DNA from: Collybiopsis luxurians FD-317 M1
Taxonomy: Eukaryota; Basidiomycota; Agaricomycetes; Agaricales; Omphalotaceae
Length of the DNA: 64,000 bases
Assembly (NCBI GenBank): GCA_000827265.1
Contig: KN834839.1
Location: forward strand, 1-64,000
Direction of reading: 5' to 3'
Under the pieces are notes generated by a model. That model searched no databases and had not been told where the DNA came from. It saw nothing but the letters and a program-made list of their open reading frames with translations. Positions within the stretch are counted from its first letter, which is position 1, and each line of letters begins with the position of its first letter. Shown one piece after another: positions 46,326 through 62,075 of this stretch. The position numbers were made by a program, and so were the translations under genes.

Positions 46326-46664
46326 AATCCTCAGTTTGTTAAAAAAATATATTATGTAGTATGAACAGTATGAAATAGTGGTTTTTATACTGCATATACG
46401 CACACATGCATGTAATATTATGCATTTACACAGTGAAGTATTGAAGGAAATTGCTCGCTTTAGCAAATAATGGCACAACCTCAAACACAAAACTAATATT
46501 CATTGTCTATTATTGCCCTATAGTAATGTCAATACCTGACAGCAATGATCAGAGTGTCAAAGGAACTAGTAAATAAGAATAAGAAAAATGGTCCGGGTAT
46601 AACACAACCTTTTTTTTTTTTCATCAATCACTGCCAATAAATTTCAGAACTCCTGATTCTATAA

Positions 46665-48981
46665 TCAATCTAGAGCTCCATTATTTGTCAAATATTGGAC
46701 AATATCTTGATGCCCTTGTGTGCTTGCTGCTTTTAGAGCTGTGCCATATCTGCTTTCCATATTGACATCTGCACCCTGTTCCACCAGATATTGAACAATG
46801 TCCAATCTCCCATGATAAGCTGCTGCTTTGAGTGCAGTCTTATGCAAGCCTCCCTGTGCATTCACATCAGCACCGTTGTCCACTAAATATTGAACAACAT
46901 CTAATTTCCCAAATCTAGCTGCTGCTTGAAGCGCTGTCCCAAAAAGGCCTCCTTGTCTATTAACATCTGCACCCTTCTCTACTAGCAGTTCAACCATTTC
47001 CAGACTCTTAGTAGCTGCAGCTTGTAATGCAGTACCATATCTTGTTCCTATTGTATTGATATCTGCCCCTTTCATCAGTAGTAATTGTACAACATTTGTT
47101 CTTTCATAGTAAGCAGCTGTTTGAAGTGCCCTTGCATATTCTTCTTCCTTTATGTTATCCACCATTGCATTGTCAATTAGAAATTGAACTAGTTCTGAAC
47201 TGCCATTTCTTGCAGCTGCCTCGACTGCACTTCCACTAAATTTATCCTGATACCGCTTGACTTTTGCTCCACTTTCTACCAAGATCTTACTAACTTGCAA
47301 GTGGCCTAAGTGGGAGACTTCGAACAGTGCATCAGAAAACCAATCATGAATGGGGAATCTTGATTTATTCGATTGGATTAATCCTATGATTTTTTCCAAT
47401 GCTATAGTATCATTTCTTCGAGCTGAGTGAATTAAAGAGGTCTCAACTATCTGTGGATCAATTGCAGGCCACACATTCTGACGTGTACTCGCATCTGCCA
47501 TATCGAGCCATCGTGCGATTAGAGAAGGCCAAATCTTATACTTGTAGCTATCATTAATCTCTGCCAAAGCATTATGTAGAGTATAAAACAATGATGAAAA
47601 ATAAGGCTCCAGTTTCAATTTTATTATGTGCTGTAGGTCATGATGGTAACTGTAAGCCTTACTGTCACCGTTGATGTCCTCTTCCTCCAGAATTTCTGTA
47701 AACATCCCATGAAGAGCCTGCAGAACAACTTCTTGAATGGAGGAATTTGATTGCAAAGTGCATAGCCAGGCAATAACTTCTGCGGAAATCACATCAAGCT
47801 TTCTAACCAGCCTATTTTTCTCATGAGAGGATTTAAGGAATCTAAGCTCAGCCTCTTTCAAGGACCTGGGAAAAGTTACAGAGTTAAAGAATAACCCTCT
47901 GGCAGCCCTTTGTGGATGCATTAAATAATTAACAGATTTAAAAAGTAGCGGAATTCTGTACGGGCAGTCTAGCCACCACGATGTTAGAAGGATACTGCCC
48001 AAGTACATTGTAAATGCAAGAATTGTAATTGTTACTACAATCCAGCACAGTGAATGATGTAGCTTTGCTACATATAATGATATTCCAACAAAGAATAGAG
48101 CCAGGGATGCATGAAGGATGAGAGGTAAGGTTCCAATAATTTCTGGCACTTTCCACCTTACTAGACCAGAATATCTAAACTGCCGAATTACAGCTCTTTC
48201 TTTAGCATTTCCAGATGATATGGAGCCGTAAGCTTGCAGCCACTGCTTTACCAGTACTGATAAGAGAGCGGTGGCAAGTGATAGAGACAGACTTGCAATG
48301 AACAGTCCATTGACCCAAAGGTCATTTGAACCTGGAGATGCAGCCCCCAAATTGACAGAAGAAGATGGGATAGCATTGATTGCAGTCCTATTGCCTGCTG
48401 CTCGAAGTAATTGGACTTGTTCTAGAAGCAATACAGCAGTAATGTAGGAGTAGTCAGGCTGGAGGGAATTTACTGTTGCTACAAGAAAAGTGGTCACCAC
48501 TCCTGAGAAGAGTGCCGCCTGAGTATGTTGAAAAGGTGAATATCCAAGGTGAGCACCCTGTAAATTTGAACTTATTACTTACAAATATGAGGAGAGAGTC
48601 AATAGTGTCCTTAAATCCTTTTAACATTTCATCATCATAGCTTTCAGCTTCATCAAGATAAACCTTCCAGACCCGCGAATTTTCTTTAAATTCTTGTCCC
48701 AAAGGATCTGGAGCATATTTTTCAGCATAATTGTATGATCGAGCTCCTGTATCTCTTAGATTAGTAACTACCACCTTATATAGAAGCAGACATTTACCAA
48801 AATAGGAAGACTGATATGGCGGAATTCCAAAGAAGCGGGGTTCATCACCATTCTGGTTATGTTTTGGAAGTAATTCTGGAGCCTTTTGCTCCATGTTTTG
48901 TGTTTTACCCGAAATGAATTGACCGGCTATATCTGTCACCGGATCACCCAGTCCCGCAGTATTATGTTCGCTATCAGGCAT
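46665..48981 (-). CDS. DUF6535 membrane protein with C-terminal ankyrin repeats
   Basis: Two exons on the minus strand, 48981-48583 and 48518-46665, joined by a GT...AG intron, encode 750 residues. Residues about 100-310 form the DUF6535 domain (PF20153). It has the lead-in YDDEMLKGFKDTIDSLLIF and four hydrophobic helices, including LFSGVVTTFLVATV, LFIASLSLSLATALLSVLV and LPLILHASLALFFVGISLYV. A helical linker of about 200 residues follows. The last 230 residues hold seven or eight ankyrin repeats (for example GTALQAAARFGKLDVVQYLV, DNGADVNAQG). The ankyrin repeats should face the cytosol and bind a protein partner. The domain pairing suggests a membrane-anchored adaptor or sensor, but this is inference. 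It is intact, unlike the nearby NACHT genes. Confidence 0.85.
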
Positions 48982-51913
48982 TCCAGTTTTAGCTGCAGCA
49001 ATTTTGATTGCGAGAAGAGTATGTGCTTGCTCAGCTCCAAGGACCTAAGAGCAGAAGCAGAATGGAATACCTCGATATTGCTCCGGTTTATATGTGGCAG
49101 AACTCACCGTGACGCATGTGAACTAATTAGCCCGTGAAATCTATTGCTGTTCTGTACGATCTCCTGTCACTAGTCAGACATCTACAACAGTGTGATGGCA
49201 GTGCTATGGAGGTCAATGACAGACTTGGGTACAGGATTGATCAACGATGGGTACGGATCATGATTTACAGAAACACTCTCGATCTTGTTTCAACCTCGCA
49301 TTCCACGTCTATAGATGCTTGCAGCAAATGGCCTTGTGTCGACTTGTTTTCTGTACCTTAAAGTCCCATTGGAGAGGGAGATTGCGCCGTAACCCTCACA
49401 GTCATCATTGACTTTGGCAGCCTGTCTATTATACACCATCAGTGATCCCGAGGACTCGGACGAGCCAGTCACCCAATTCAGGCGGCAGGCCCCTGCCAGT
49501 GACAACAATTGCAACTGCCAACTTCTCACCCCCGATATTCTCAAATCATCAGCAGAACGTCAACCGATCTTTTTCGGGCTTTTTCGGACTTTCTCAGACT
49601 TTCTCGGACTTTCTACCGAGGTTTATCAGCATTTGGTAACCTAGGTACCCCGCCTGATTTACATAAGTCCCCGCTACTTAAAGATCGCAAAAAGTGCACA
49701 ACAAGTGTTCAAAAAGATCAAATAAAAGCTTATAAAAGTCGACAGAAGTACGTATTGAGCACAATTTCAACCCCCCGAACCAACCGAATGCAGCCGTCAA
49801 TCAGCTACGCCCGTTGTTTTATAGAATTACAGACTTGTACACAATGCCATCAACACCTTGAAACTTGTGTGACACAGTGGCGCTTCACGCACCGTTGAGT
49901 TTTTTCACGCTTGAGCCTCAGGCTCTCCTGAATCCTCTGGCCCTTTTTCCTCGTCGTCTTCCTCAGCGCAACTATCCTCTACACTTGCCTCTGCTGTGCC
50001 GGCTTCCTCTGTCCCGTCAGTCTCTCCACCGTGATGCTGAGAACCGCTCTAAATATACCTCTTTTCCCGCAAAACTATCTTAGTAATCCGAGTCTGGAAT
50101 TACCTCTGTTTTGTTGCTCGTAGGTTCCTCCGTTCTAAGACTGGGCCAATAATGTGTTTCGAAATTTCATGGTTAGCCAATGCCTTGTATGAAGAGGATG
50201 TGTACATGATGCAGTTGAAGGCCCCTGAAACCAAATTTGTCTGTTCCATTCTTGATCAGCTGCGCGGAGGCAGTATGATTTCTTGAACAGAAAAATCCAG
50301 GATTGCTGACACTTCGGGCCATCAGTATTGTGGATAATGGGCTATGAGAGTGAATAATGGACTTATTAGTGTTGGCTCTTCTCGGAGCCTTATATACCTA
50401 AGTACATAGTATCTAGAATGTTCTAGCAAGTACTGTAAGTATCTGACTAATGTCCATAGATGAGTAAGGCAAGAGGGAAATGAAAGAGAAACTATGAAAA
50501 TGTTCTATAATATTCTACAGGCTTCTACAAGCTTCTTAGCTTGCACTTGCACTCAAACTGGAATCTACACCAATCAGTAGACATGTTCAGGGTGGAGGCC
50601 AGTCCAATTCAACTTTCCTGACTACATGTCAGCGGCAAGTCTCCGAGTCGATGCAATTAGAGCATTTTATATCTTCCTTCCCATCCTCCCATCCTTACCT
50701 TTGGTCAAGCATCACTTGATTTGCATTTGACTACAAATAATCACAAGAACACTAATTTTAGTTTTTTCAGCTGTTAAACAGCATGGAGAGTCTTTTCATC
50801 ATTTCATGAGCTGGGGCAGATCAAAATCAAAATTGAACCTCAACCAGTCTGTTCACCCTACATAAGGAAGCTCCCAACCTCCATCTAATTGAGATTTGTA
50901 CAGTGCGCATCCCTATTTAGGATGACAGTCTGCATGGAGACCTTGTAATTGCTTCTTGGCCTTTTTCGAGTGAGGTTCAAAGGTTTGGCTGTGAGAACAG
51001 GAACTATATTCCTATAACTTAGAAGTTTATGGCCAAAAAGCTCCTAATAACTCTCATAAAAATCTAACCTGAAAAAAAGGCTGAAATTTTTAGCCAAAGT
51101 CCGTGAAAAGCTCGCACAGATAAGATCAAAAAAAAAAAAAAAAACAGATCGGCAAAAGGTGGAAATGTCCGGAAAAAGTGATTTGACATTCTACTGATAA
51201 TGCTCCCTCTATGCATAATGCCACAGGTACTTCGTAGAATACATATCTCCCTTTCCTATTTTCTGCTATGGTGATATTTAAGCCCTTCCACCAGTGGATC
51301 TCCGCTCTGTGATATTTACCAAATGCTTCAATTCCTTCGATGACAATCCCAGGAGGAGTATGAGTTTGCTAGATGAGAACTCTTGATGAGTGATGTTCAA
51401 TATTTTGGCAAGGTATTGTGGTGGGGCAGAAACAGAGAGTAAAAACAGTGTACTGTGAGCAATAATATTCCAGACTTGGAATACATATTCTTCCAGCCCC
51501 TGATGCAGTAGAACAGTGAGATTCCTGCAGCTGTTCATATTTCAATGACATTGAGCTGAAAAGGCATAAAAACAGCAATTACTTACTAATATGAATGAGC
51601 AACCTCACAACAGCCTCACAAACACCCATACAAGTGAACTATATCTTGGCAGCTGTGTGGCGGTGACATTGGAAGCAGATTCTGAGATTCATTGACATTG
51701 AGGAATACTGTAAATAGTCTTTGAATTAGCAGGGTGATAGTCTCCCGCCGGGTTGTTTATGTACATATCTGAACAAAAGGGTGTAATGCAAGACCATGTA
51801 AATGAACACGGTGCAATTTGGGTGAAATAAATAAATAGCGCAATAGAAGTATAACTAAATCTACCTTTGGTCATAACTCCTCTCCTTGATCCTTTCTTGT
51901 GCTCCTCAATCTA
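48982..51913. other. Intergenic, tandem CGGACTTTCT repeats at 49570-49616
   Basis: No supported gene in about 2.9 kb. At 49570-49616 is a short tandem array of CGGACTTTCT-like units of about 11 bp. An A-run (51128-51143) and AT-rich stretches follow. Short frames on both strands (such as 51278-51538 minus) have no domain. The part next to 48981 should hold the promoter of the DUF6535 gene. Confidence 0.4.
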
Positions 51914-53270
51914 TCAGGAGTAACCTCTACTCATTACTGTATCTTGCAATGAAGACCCTTCAATTAGCCCCCTCCCGTCAAAATACTGAGGTGGCAGCTC
52001 CTCCGTCTCATCCTCAATATTCCTATGAATAATGTATCTCCCCGATGCTACACTCTTTGAACTCAGATGTTGCTGGTCCTGGTTTATCAATGTAACAGGA
52101 TATGGGTTTGGAAGATACTGTTGAGACATTGCCGGCCGAGAAGCTGCAGGCGGATCCGATGGATCGCTCGCAGTTGGCCCCTGAATAGATACCCCGGCCC
52201 CAACACATTCAATATTCCCATTCCTTTGCTTTCTAAGCTTCCTGCATTTGATCAACCAGAATGCAAGAAGCATCAGGAAGACAACGAGAACTGCGCCTAC
52301 TCCAATACCAACGATAGTGCCTGTAGATAAGGACGAATGTCTTGATGGGGGTGGCGGCGTTGACGTTGGTGTTAGCGAGCTGGTTGCATGAGGATCAATG
52401 CATGATTGATTATTGGACGGCGAGACCGTTTTAATGATGTCTGTACCCCCTCTTCGGTTATCAGAATCTATCATGGTAGTTACGAAAGGCGTTTCTGCAG
52501 TCAGGTTAGTGTTCCAGGTAAACGATTTAGAAGGTGGTGGGGTGATTATGAACGATTCATGCCCTCCTGGAACGTAGAACTACAGATACCAGTTTAGAAG
52601 AATCCAAGAGAGATTTAGTTGGAACTTGGGATGCATACAAAAATTGTGACTGGAAGGACTGCCCCGCTGAACTGCGTAAATCGATAAGACTCACATTCAG
52701 ATGGTGAGTCATTAGTGCTGAAAAAGAAGTCATTAGCTGGGAAGGGAAAAATAAAATAAATTAGCGTGTACCACTGCGTATTTAACGACTGCTCACCAAG
52801 CAAAGTAGTGTTGCAACTTGCCTCAGTCAACGTGTCTCCCACCACCAACAACTCAGAAGTTCCTCCACTCAATGGCCCAGTGGAATCCGACATGGCGAGA
52901 AGGATCTGGGTGCCACTGGAAACTCGAAGTTGCGTCTTGAACACTCCATTGTTATTTTCGAAAACGTCCGAAGGTATATTAAAATTGAGGTTGTCATTAC
53001 CGGGCTATTTTCAGCATGTCAGAAACCTTTATACTTTTCACTAGCAAATTTACTAAATTACGAACGACAACAGCAGTTAGAGTGAAGGGCGGTGCTCCTC
53101 CTGAATATGATGTCAAAAACTCGAAGCAAGTCTATTTAGATAAGGTGCTCACCAGACCAATTCACAGTTAGATCGTCACACTGCGTGGGTACCCCGGTTT
53201 GGAAGTCGAAGGAGTGCACAGAAGTCGCACAGAAGAAAATGAACGAACATATTGGAATGAGACGCCACAT
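51914..53270 (-). CDS. Secreted/single-pass membrane protein with Ser/Thr/Pro stalk
   Basis: Five exons on the minus strand: 53270-53153, 53100-53054, 53004-52797, 52736-52639 and 52579-51914; 378 residues. The N-terminus is a good signal peptide (WRLIPICSFIFFCATSVHS). Two extracellular beta-type modules follow, with TQCDDLTVNWSGGAPPF in the first and a second that starts around NDSPSECESYRF. A Ser/Thr/Pro-rich stalk precedes one transmembrane helix, TIVGIGVGAVLVVFLMLLAF, then a basic stop (KCRKLRKQR) and a cytosolic tail of about 120 residues with PPQY near the end. This build is common in mushroom cell-surface proteins of unknown function and recalls wall-stress sensors. No ligand can be named. 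All introns have consensus ends. Confidence 0.83.
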
Positions 53271-54112
53271 CTCATCTCAATTGATTTTTTGAAATTTCAA
53301 TGCAATTCCGCTGGATTGGAGAACAGGGTGCTTGCTCCTTGAACGGCCTTGGACGGGAAATAGTGAAGAACAAGAAATCGAACAGTTTGGGAATACTACT
53401 CAGGGCTTTATTACCATAATAAAGAACAGATTAACTGTGACTCGGATGTCAATCGGCGATGCCTTTGACACATCTATTTACTCGTGATAAGTACAGCAAG
53501 TAATGATGGAATCTTCGAGTTGGGGCATTGGGGCTAAGTATTCCCTAAAATGGCAGGTTTTGGTCACCCTAAGTATTTGCAAGATCAGATTTTGAGCCGA
53601 AAAAATTCGTTCTATGTTCTTTCTGTGGACAAGGGTGTTCTTCCTAAGTGATAGAATGAGAACATTACAGTTTAGATACAATCTATATACCCTGTGGGGA
53701 TCTCAAAATTACCTGCGCGGCACTGGGAGAATGCTAGGGTAATGCGGAGGCCGAGACAAAGATTGCCAGGTCAACCCCTTGCAAAAATTCAGTATGATTT
53801 CAGCATTATGGTAGTGAGAGAATAGATGTGACACTCCGGGAACTTGAAAATGATACTGGAAAAATGGCAATGCTATTGACGTGAAAGGGATGCGACTGAA
53901 CATGATGTCTAACTATATATCGTTGGTTCCTTCCTGTAATTTTTGTGTGTGTAATTCCAACATGCTCTACAGAGTATTGCCTTGGAATAAGCATGAGATA
54001 ATTTAAAACATAAGCTACTGCAAATGTGAAGAATATTCTTAATGAAACTTTTACAAAAGAACAAAATTGAGACTGTTTCCAATCATTTATAGCCTCAGTA
54101 TAAGGGAGGTCA
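53271..54112. other. Intergenic
   Basis: 5' flank of the surface protein gene. No gene visible. Confidence 0.4.
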
Positions 54113-54261
54113 ATGTCGAGACATCGGTACCTCAGGACATCGAGGACATCAAAATTCCGAGACGGTGTGATATTGCATGCATCGAGATGTCAAGACAGTG
54201 TGAAGTCGAAAGGGCTGACATCTCGACGTCTACGATGTCACACCGTCTCGAGTCTCGACAT
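54113..54261. repeat. Nested palindromic element
   Basis: Three perfect inverted pairs sit inside one another. Outer: ATGTCGAGAC (54113-54122) with its complement at 54252-54261. Middle: CGAGACGGTGTGA (54158-54170) with its complement at 54238-54250. Inner: CGAGATGTCA (54183-54192) with its complement at 54216-54225. The whole 149 bp could fold as a long stem. It may be a small MITE or a structured repeat. It lies 235 bp from the tRNA gene. Confidence 0.7.
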
Positions 54262-54495
54262 GCTGCTCGCTCAGGCTATTTGATTTTTTTCAGATTCACC
54301 GTACCATGCTACGCCTGGCATCCAAACATTCTTAGTGATGACTTAGTCCAGTACTCCTGCCGGCTCCGCAGAAGGTCTTTTAGGTTTAACAAAGAATGGG
54401 TGTTTTTATCCGGTGATTCTTCTGGTAACCGCAAAAGCGAGCTGGATACTGTAATGGCAGTTCATGAAATGCGTAACATGTAAAAAAATACAAAA

Positions 54496-54594
54496 TGGAC
54501 AAGTCCGGATTTGAACCGGAGACCTTTCGCATGCACATACAAAGATTCTTATTTATATGCAAAGCGAACGCGATAACCCCTACGCTACATGCCC
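54496..54594 (-). tRNA. tRNA-Ala (anticodon UGC) with 26-nt intron
   Basis: On the minus strand: acceptor stem GGGCATG...CTTGTCC with discriminator A (one G-U pair and one T-T mismatch), a D arm GCGTAGGGGTTATCGC, anticodon stem TTCGC/GCGAA with loop TTTGCAT giving anticodon TGC, and T arm TCCGG-TTCAAAT-CCGGA. A 26-nt intron sits after position 37, the canonical place for eukaryotic nuclear tRNA introns. The mature length is 73 nt. The gene is single here, between two protein genes. Confidence 0.9.
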
Positions 54595-55159
54595 ATGCAA
54601 ATCCTTGGATACTTACAGATTATAATCCTCAACACTACTGATCTCTGGACGAATATCCTCGCTCCGTCGAAACTGTTTCGACTATTTGGTGGACTCAAGT
54701 CGTCCCTCTGAAGGGAATGCGGGGAAACTCGGACGGAATGCATCGTTATCAAGTCGGACCGAAAAGTAACGAAATAAATTACATGCTAATCAGGCTCGGT
54801 TGCGGGGTGACTGTGGGGTATACAGATGTTCCGTTCCTGGTGATATGGTCATATATCTGGTTTGTTTTTTTGGGAAAAGCTGGCTGGCTCTGAGCTGGAT
54901 TAAATATTTGTTAATAGCTGTAGATTGAAAGGGTTGAATGGAAGGAATGATATTCCGGGCTGGGGAGCGACATGAACCCTTTTACACGTGCAAATTACTA
55001 AAAATGGAATGTCCATGATTTTTCCGCTTCAATTCATTGCCCTTCTTCGGCGATCACTTCCAAATTCGCGGTCTTGCTTTCTTCCTTCTGACTTTCATCT
55101 TCTGGGCCAACCCCCTCCCCGCCCCCATACCCTTTTGGCTACCTCCATCGTGCCAGACG
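54595..55159. promoter_or_regulatory. Intergenic, promoter region of cre1
   Basis: No gene. Pyrimidine-rich just before the ATG at 55160. I see no convincing GC-rich SYGGRG cluster that would indicate autoregulation. Confidence 0.35.
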
Positions 55160-58597
<3,438 letters not shown>

Positions 58598-59259
58598 ATG
58601 TACGTGTGTGTTAATTGATCCAATCCCTTTCATTCTTGTATTTCAAATGCCTGGATGTGTTCGAATCTTACTCTGACGCTTACTCTTACTGGCTGGTATA
58701 TAATTACCCTATCGCACGTTATTAGTGTACGTCTCACTCTATAGAATTTTTTGTTTACTTTACCGGTTTTCTTTTTGCTTATTGTCCATTTTTTGTTCAT
58801 TTTTGGCTTTTTTTGGTTCGTCGCATTCACTTACAATGGCTTATCCCCCACCCCGTCCCCTACCCCCAACACTCTGCTCATATTTGTTCATCTTCGACAC
58901 TTACACTTATTACATTTGCTTTTTATGTTAGTACATACATCTCTCATATATAGATCTCTCCTCCACGTATCTATTTACGCTGTTATCACTATTAGAAACT
59001 CTCTTCTCCATCTCATGATATATACTCTAACGCTGCCTGTGTTTCTGCTCCCATTTTTGTCTGGCCTTTCAAGCATAAGTTGTGTCGATCAGCGATTGAT
59101 ATTCTCACGATCTTAGAAGGTCATCACTCGTTACAAGCTGAGACTTTCGCAGACGGGAACAAAACGTGGATGATGATAGGGTTTTAAAACTTGGGAAAAT
59201 AAGTCACGGTGTGGGTCCGGTATGGCGCCCTTTGTACCCTTACATCCACTGCGAGGACG
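58598..59259. other. Intergenic, 3' UTR of cre1
   Basis: T-rich. Holds the likely 3' UTR of cre1. Nothing else recognisable. Confidence 0.4.
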
Positions 59260-61119
59260 ATGGCAGGACAAATCTCAGACTCTTATACCGATTGGGACAT
59301 TTTACGGTCTCCCTATTACTCACTTCTACACGCTAATTACATTCCTTCTGCGACAGAGCTTACGGAAATGAATACTTTCCTCGCTGCGCCACAACGGAAG
59401 CTATCCAACCTGGAAACCGAAATATCCAGGCTACAGGAACGCCTCAGGGCCCTCTCGTCCGAGTGTGAAAGAGCGAAAGCCTATCTTGACGCTCATCACG
59501 CCTTGATGTCCGCCATTCTGCAGAGATTCTCGCCGAAATCTTCGCTTACTGCCTACCTAGGGACAGATATCCCGTCAGAAGCTTGAAGGAAGCTCCTCTC
59601 ATGTTGACGACCATATGCCGGAGCTGGAGAAATGTCGCTATCAACTCTTCTCATCTCTGGAATGCGCTACACGTTTACTTTCCCAGGGCGATGGTCACGA
59701 CAAGGCTCGATCTGAGGATAGACGGAGTTAAACTTTGGTTCAAATGCTCGGGATCACGGCTTCCGCTCTACATCTCTTTGGTTGTGGATAAGGAAGATCG
59801 TGCCGACAACGGTAGACACTACAAGAGGTACCCTATCGAGAGGTTCACTGCCTTATTCCGAAGGTTGACGGCATACAGCCATCGAATTGCGGAAGTCGCC
59901 CTGATGCTCGACCTCGAAACTTTCAGGTTGCTGGACTCCTTCTCCCCTCCATAATTTCCGCTGTTGAAATCGTCGGAAATTCGGACCTGTCCTACTCGTT
60001 ACATGAACGAGATTGGGCTGTACTTTGCACCTTGGCTTCCAAGATCGCCGCAGCTGAAGAAGCTCAACATGACTGGTTTCCGAATCACCTCTGTGGATGA
60101 TCTTTTTACAATAGGTCATAGATGGGAGGCTCTGACTGCACTTGACCTCCAACTTGGAATGATGAGAGATCATCCCATTTGGGCTGATGGAACTATTTTT
60201 TATTCTCAGGCATACACCTCGATTGCAATCTTGTCATGCAGATGTACAAGCTCATGGGGGTCAGTTCCAGTTCTCTGGTGTGGAGATCAGTCTAGATCAT
60301 ATTCATACAATGGTTCTGGAATTGAGCCACTGCGGTCAAGGTTTTTTTCATGCAGAATCACATTGGGCATTTTCTCGAGCTATTTGTGCAATAGCAAGCT
60401 TTTTTTTACTTCGGGTCCTTTCTGTCATTTGTGACAGTGCATATCTGGTGGTCCACAATGTGTCCTTTCCTTTTTCCCTTGGATAAACTGGACCATCTGA
60501 GCTTGGGAATTGCCCTGAGTGCTGACAGTATGACACAGTGGCTCCAGTCAGTGCCCAACCTGACAACCTTGGAAATAGTTGACTTTGGATATCTGTCTTT
60601 TCAAGCAGATAGTAATATCTTGCAGTTCTCTCTGACAGTACAAACTTCTCATCTAGCCCTTCTCACTGGCACTGCAGGCAATAGCACCATCAAATTGTGC
60701 CCACAACTTATGACTTTCTGCCTCTGATACTTGCACTTGCCTGGTCAGTTTGCTTTATGGGATACCATTGTAGATTTTCTTGTGTGCACAAATGCCAACT
60801 GGCAGAGCTTGCTCAGGACTAATCTATCAATAGATTGAATGTTTTTGATCTGGTGCTAACACTACTTGAAGATGGAATGCCTTTCACAGACACTGCTGTT
60901 GAGTGGCTGAAAGACCTATATCAGAGCAGATTGAAGTTGTCTATATGCTTTCTGCCCAGCAAAGATACTACAGGCTCACAGGAACAATCTCATAAAGAGT
61001 TGGTAGAGAAAAAGGGTGATGAACCACAGTTGGGACTGCCCAAGAGTATTTTTTCTGGTTGGCAGAGTATATTCAATAAGAATTCAGTTAAGTATGCTAA
61101 TAGGCTTCCACATTCCTAA
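59260..61119 (+). pseudogene. F-box-like protein pseudogene
   Basis: The first in-frame ATG (59260) begins the standard layout of a big mushroom F-box family: SPYYSLLHANYIPS, a coiled coil (LSNLETEISRLQERLRAL), then DAHHALMS. A frameshift at about 59515-59525 hits the F-box itself. The reading continues in another frame as EILAEIFAYCLPRDRYPV, then APLMLTTICRSWRNVA and SSHLWNALHVYF. An in-frame TAA (59952) and another shift near 60190 follow. Leucine-rich segments (LTALDLQLG, MVLELSHCGQG, SVPNLTTLEIVDFGYLSF) continue in changing frames to 61119. F-box proteins recruit substrates to SCF ubiquitin ligases; this copy is inactive. Confidence 0.78.
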
Positions 61120-61859
61120 ATATGAGCTTGCCAGTATCTATTGTAAATTTGTAACTTTTGTAAATATTAATATTTCATTGAAATCCCTTGACAATCTCTT
61201 TCATACTCTTCAGTGGGCCCAGGATCCACCTAATGCAACTCACAATCTTTGGTGCTACCAAACAAACAATTGTGAACAATCCTTTCATATGTCCTGCTTT
61301 TCAAGTTCAAGTACTTCACATTTTTTACTGTAGATTTTTTATTACCTTTTTTCTTTCTGCCCATTGTACTAGTGTACATACTCGTTTTTGCCTTCTCCTT
61401 GTGCTTTTGTATGCTCAATTTCACTCCCTGTTGCTGTTGCACTGTTTGTCATGACACTGGTACTTACATCATTTTCTCACCCCTATTTTTCACTTTCTTC
61501 ACACACTTGTTCACATGATTGCATTTATGACACACCATCATTTCATTCCAATATTCCAATACTTCTTTGATACATCACACTTCCATCTTCTTCCCACATG
61601 ATGCCACTGCCTCTCTTTCTATTCGCTTTATCATCCTCTTGCTTCTCGCCGAGACAATTCCTAATCCTTACTATTATGATTCCTAATCCCTTTCTCGCAC
61701 TGTCACCCTTTCATTGTTCTTTCATGTATGACCGCATGTATCTTCACTTTCTTCTTCTCACGCTGTCGCTTTTATTGTTCTTTCCTTTCTATTCTCCAAC
61801 TTGTATAAATAGGACTGTAGATAGCTCCTAGTTCCCCATCTCGACCTCTTGGTCTTTGG
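61120..61859. other. Intergenic, T/C-rich
   Basis: Strong pyrimidine bias on the plus strand, giving many chance frames rich in Phe, Leu and Ser. No gene supported. Confidence 0.4.
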
Positions 61860-62075
61860 GGACTAGGTATGTGTTTGTATCTTTGCTCATACTCAATATT
61901 AACTTGGTCTTTGGGGACTAGTTTGATATCCTTTGATCATTGTGATTGGCCCTCTGAGCCATCACCATTGTTGAGATCCCTTATTCTTTATATTGTGCTT
62001 GAGCTCGCATCACTGCCTGTGCTTGACACTCGCTCTGCGCTAGTGTCTGTGCTTCATATCTGTGCCATTGCCTCA
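61860..62075. repeat. Dispersed repeat R3, copy 2
   Basis: Matches 34262-34460 in the same orientation. The shared part includes ACTAG..TTGA(T/C)ATCCTTTGAT and TGAGCT(T/C)GCATCACT. Confidence 0.6.

Noticed and set aside
54067..54483. 138-codon plus-strand frame
   Set aside because: It is created by the nested palindrome and spans it. The composition follows the repeat words rather than coding bias.
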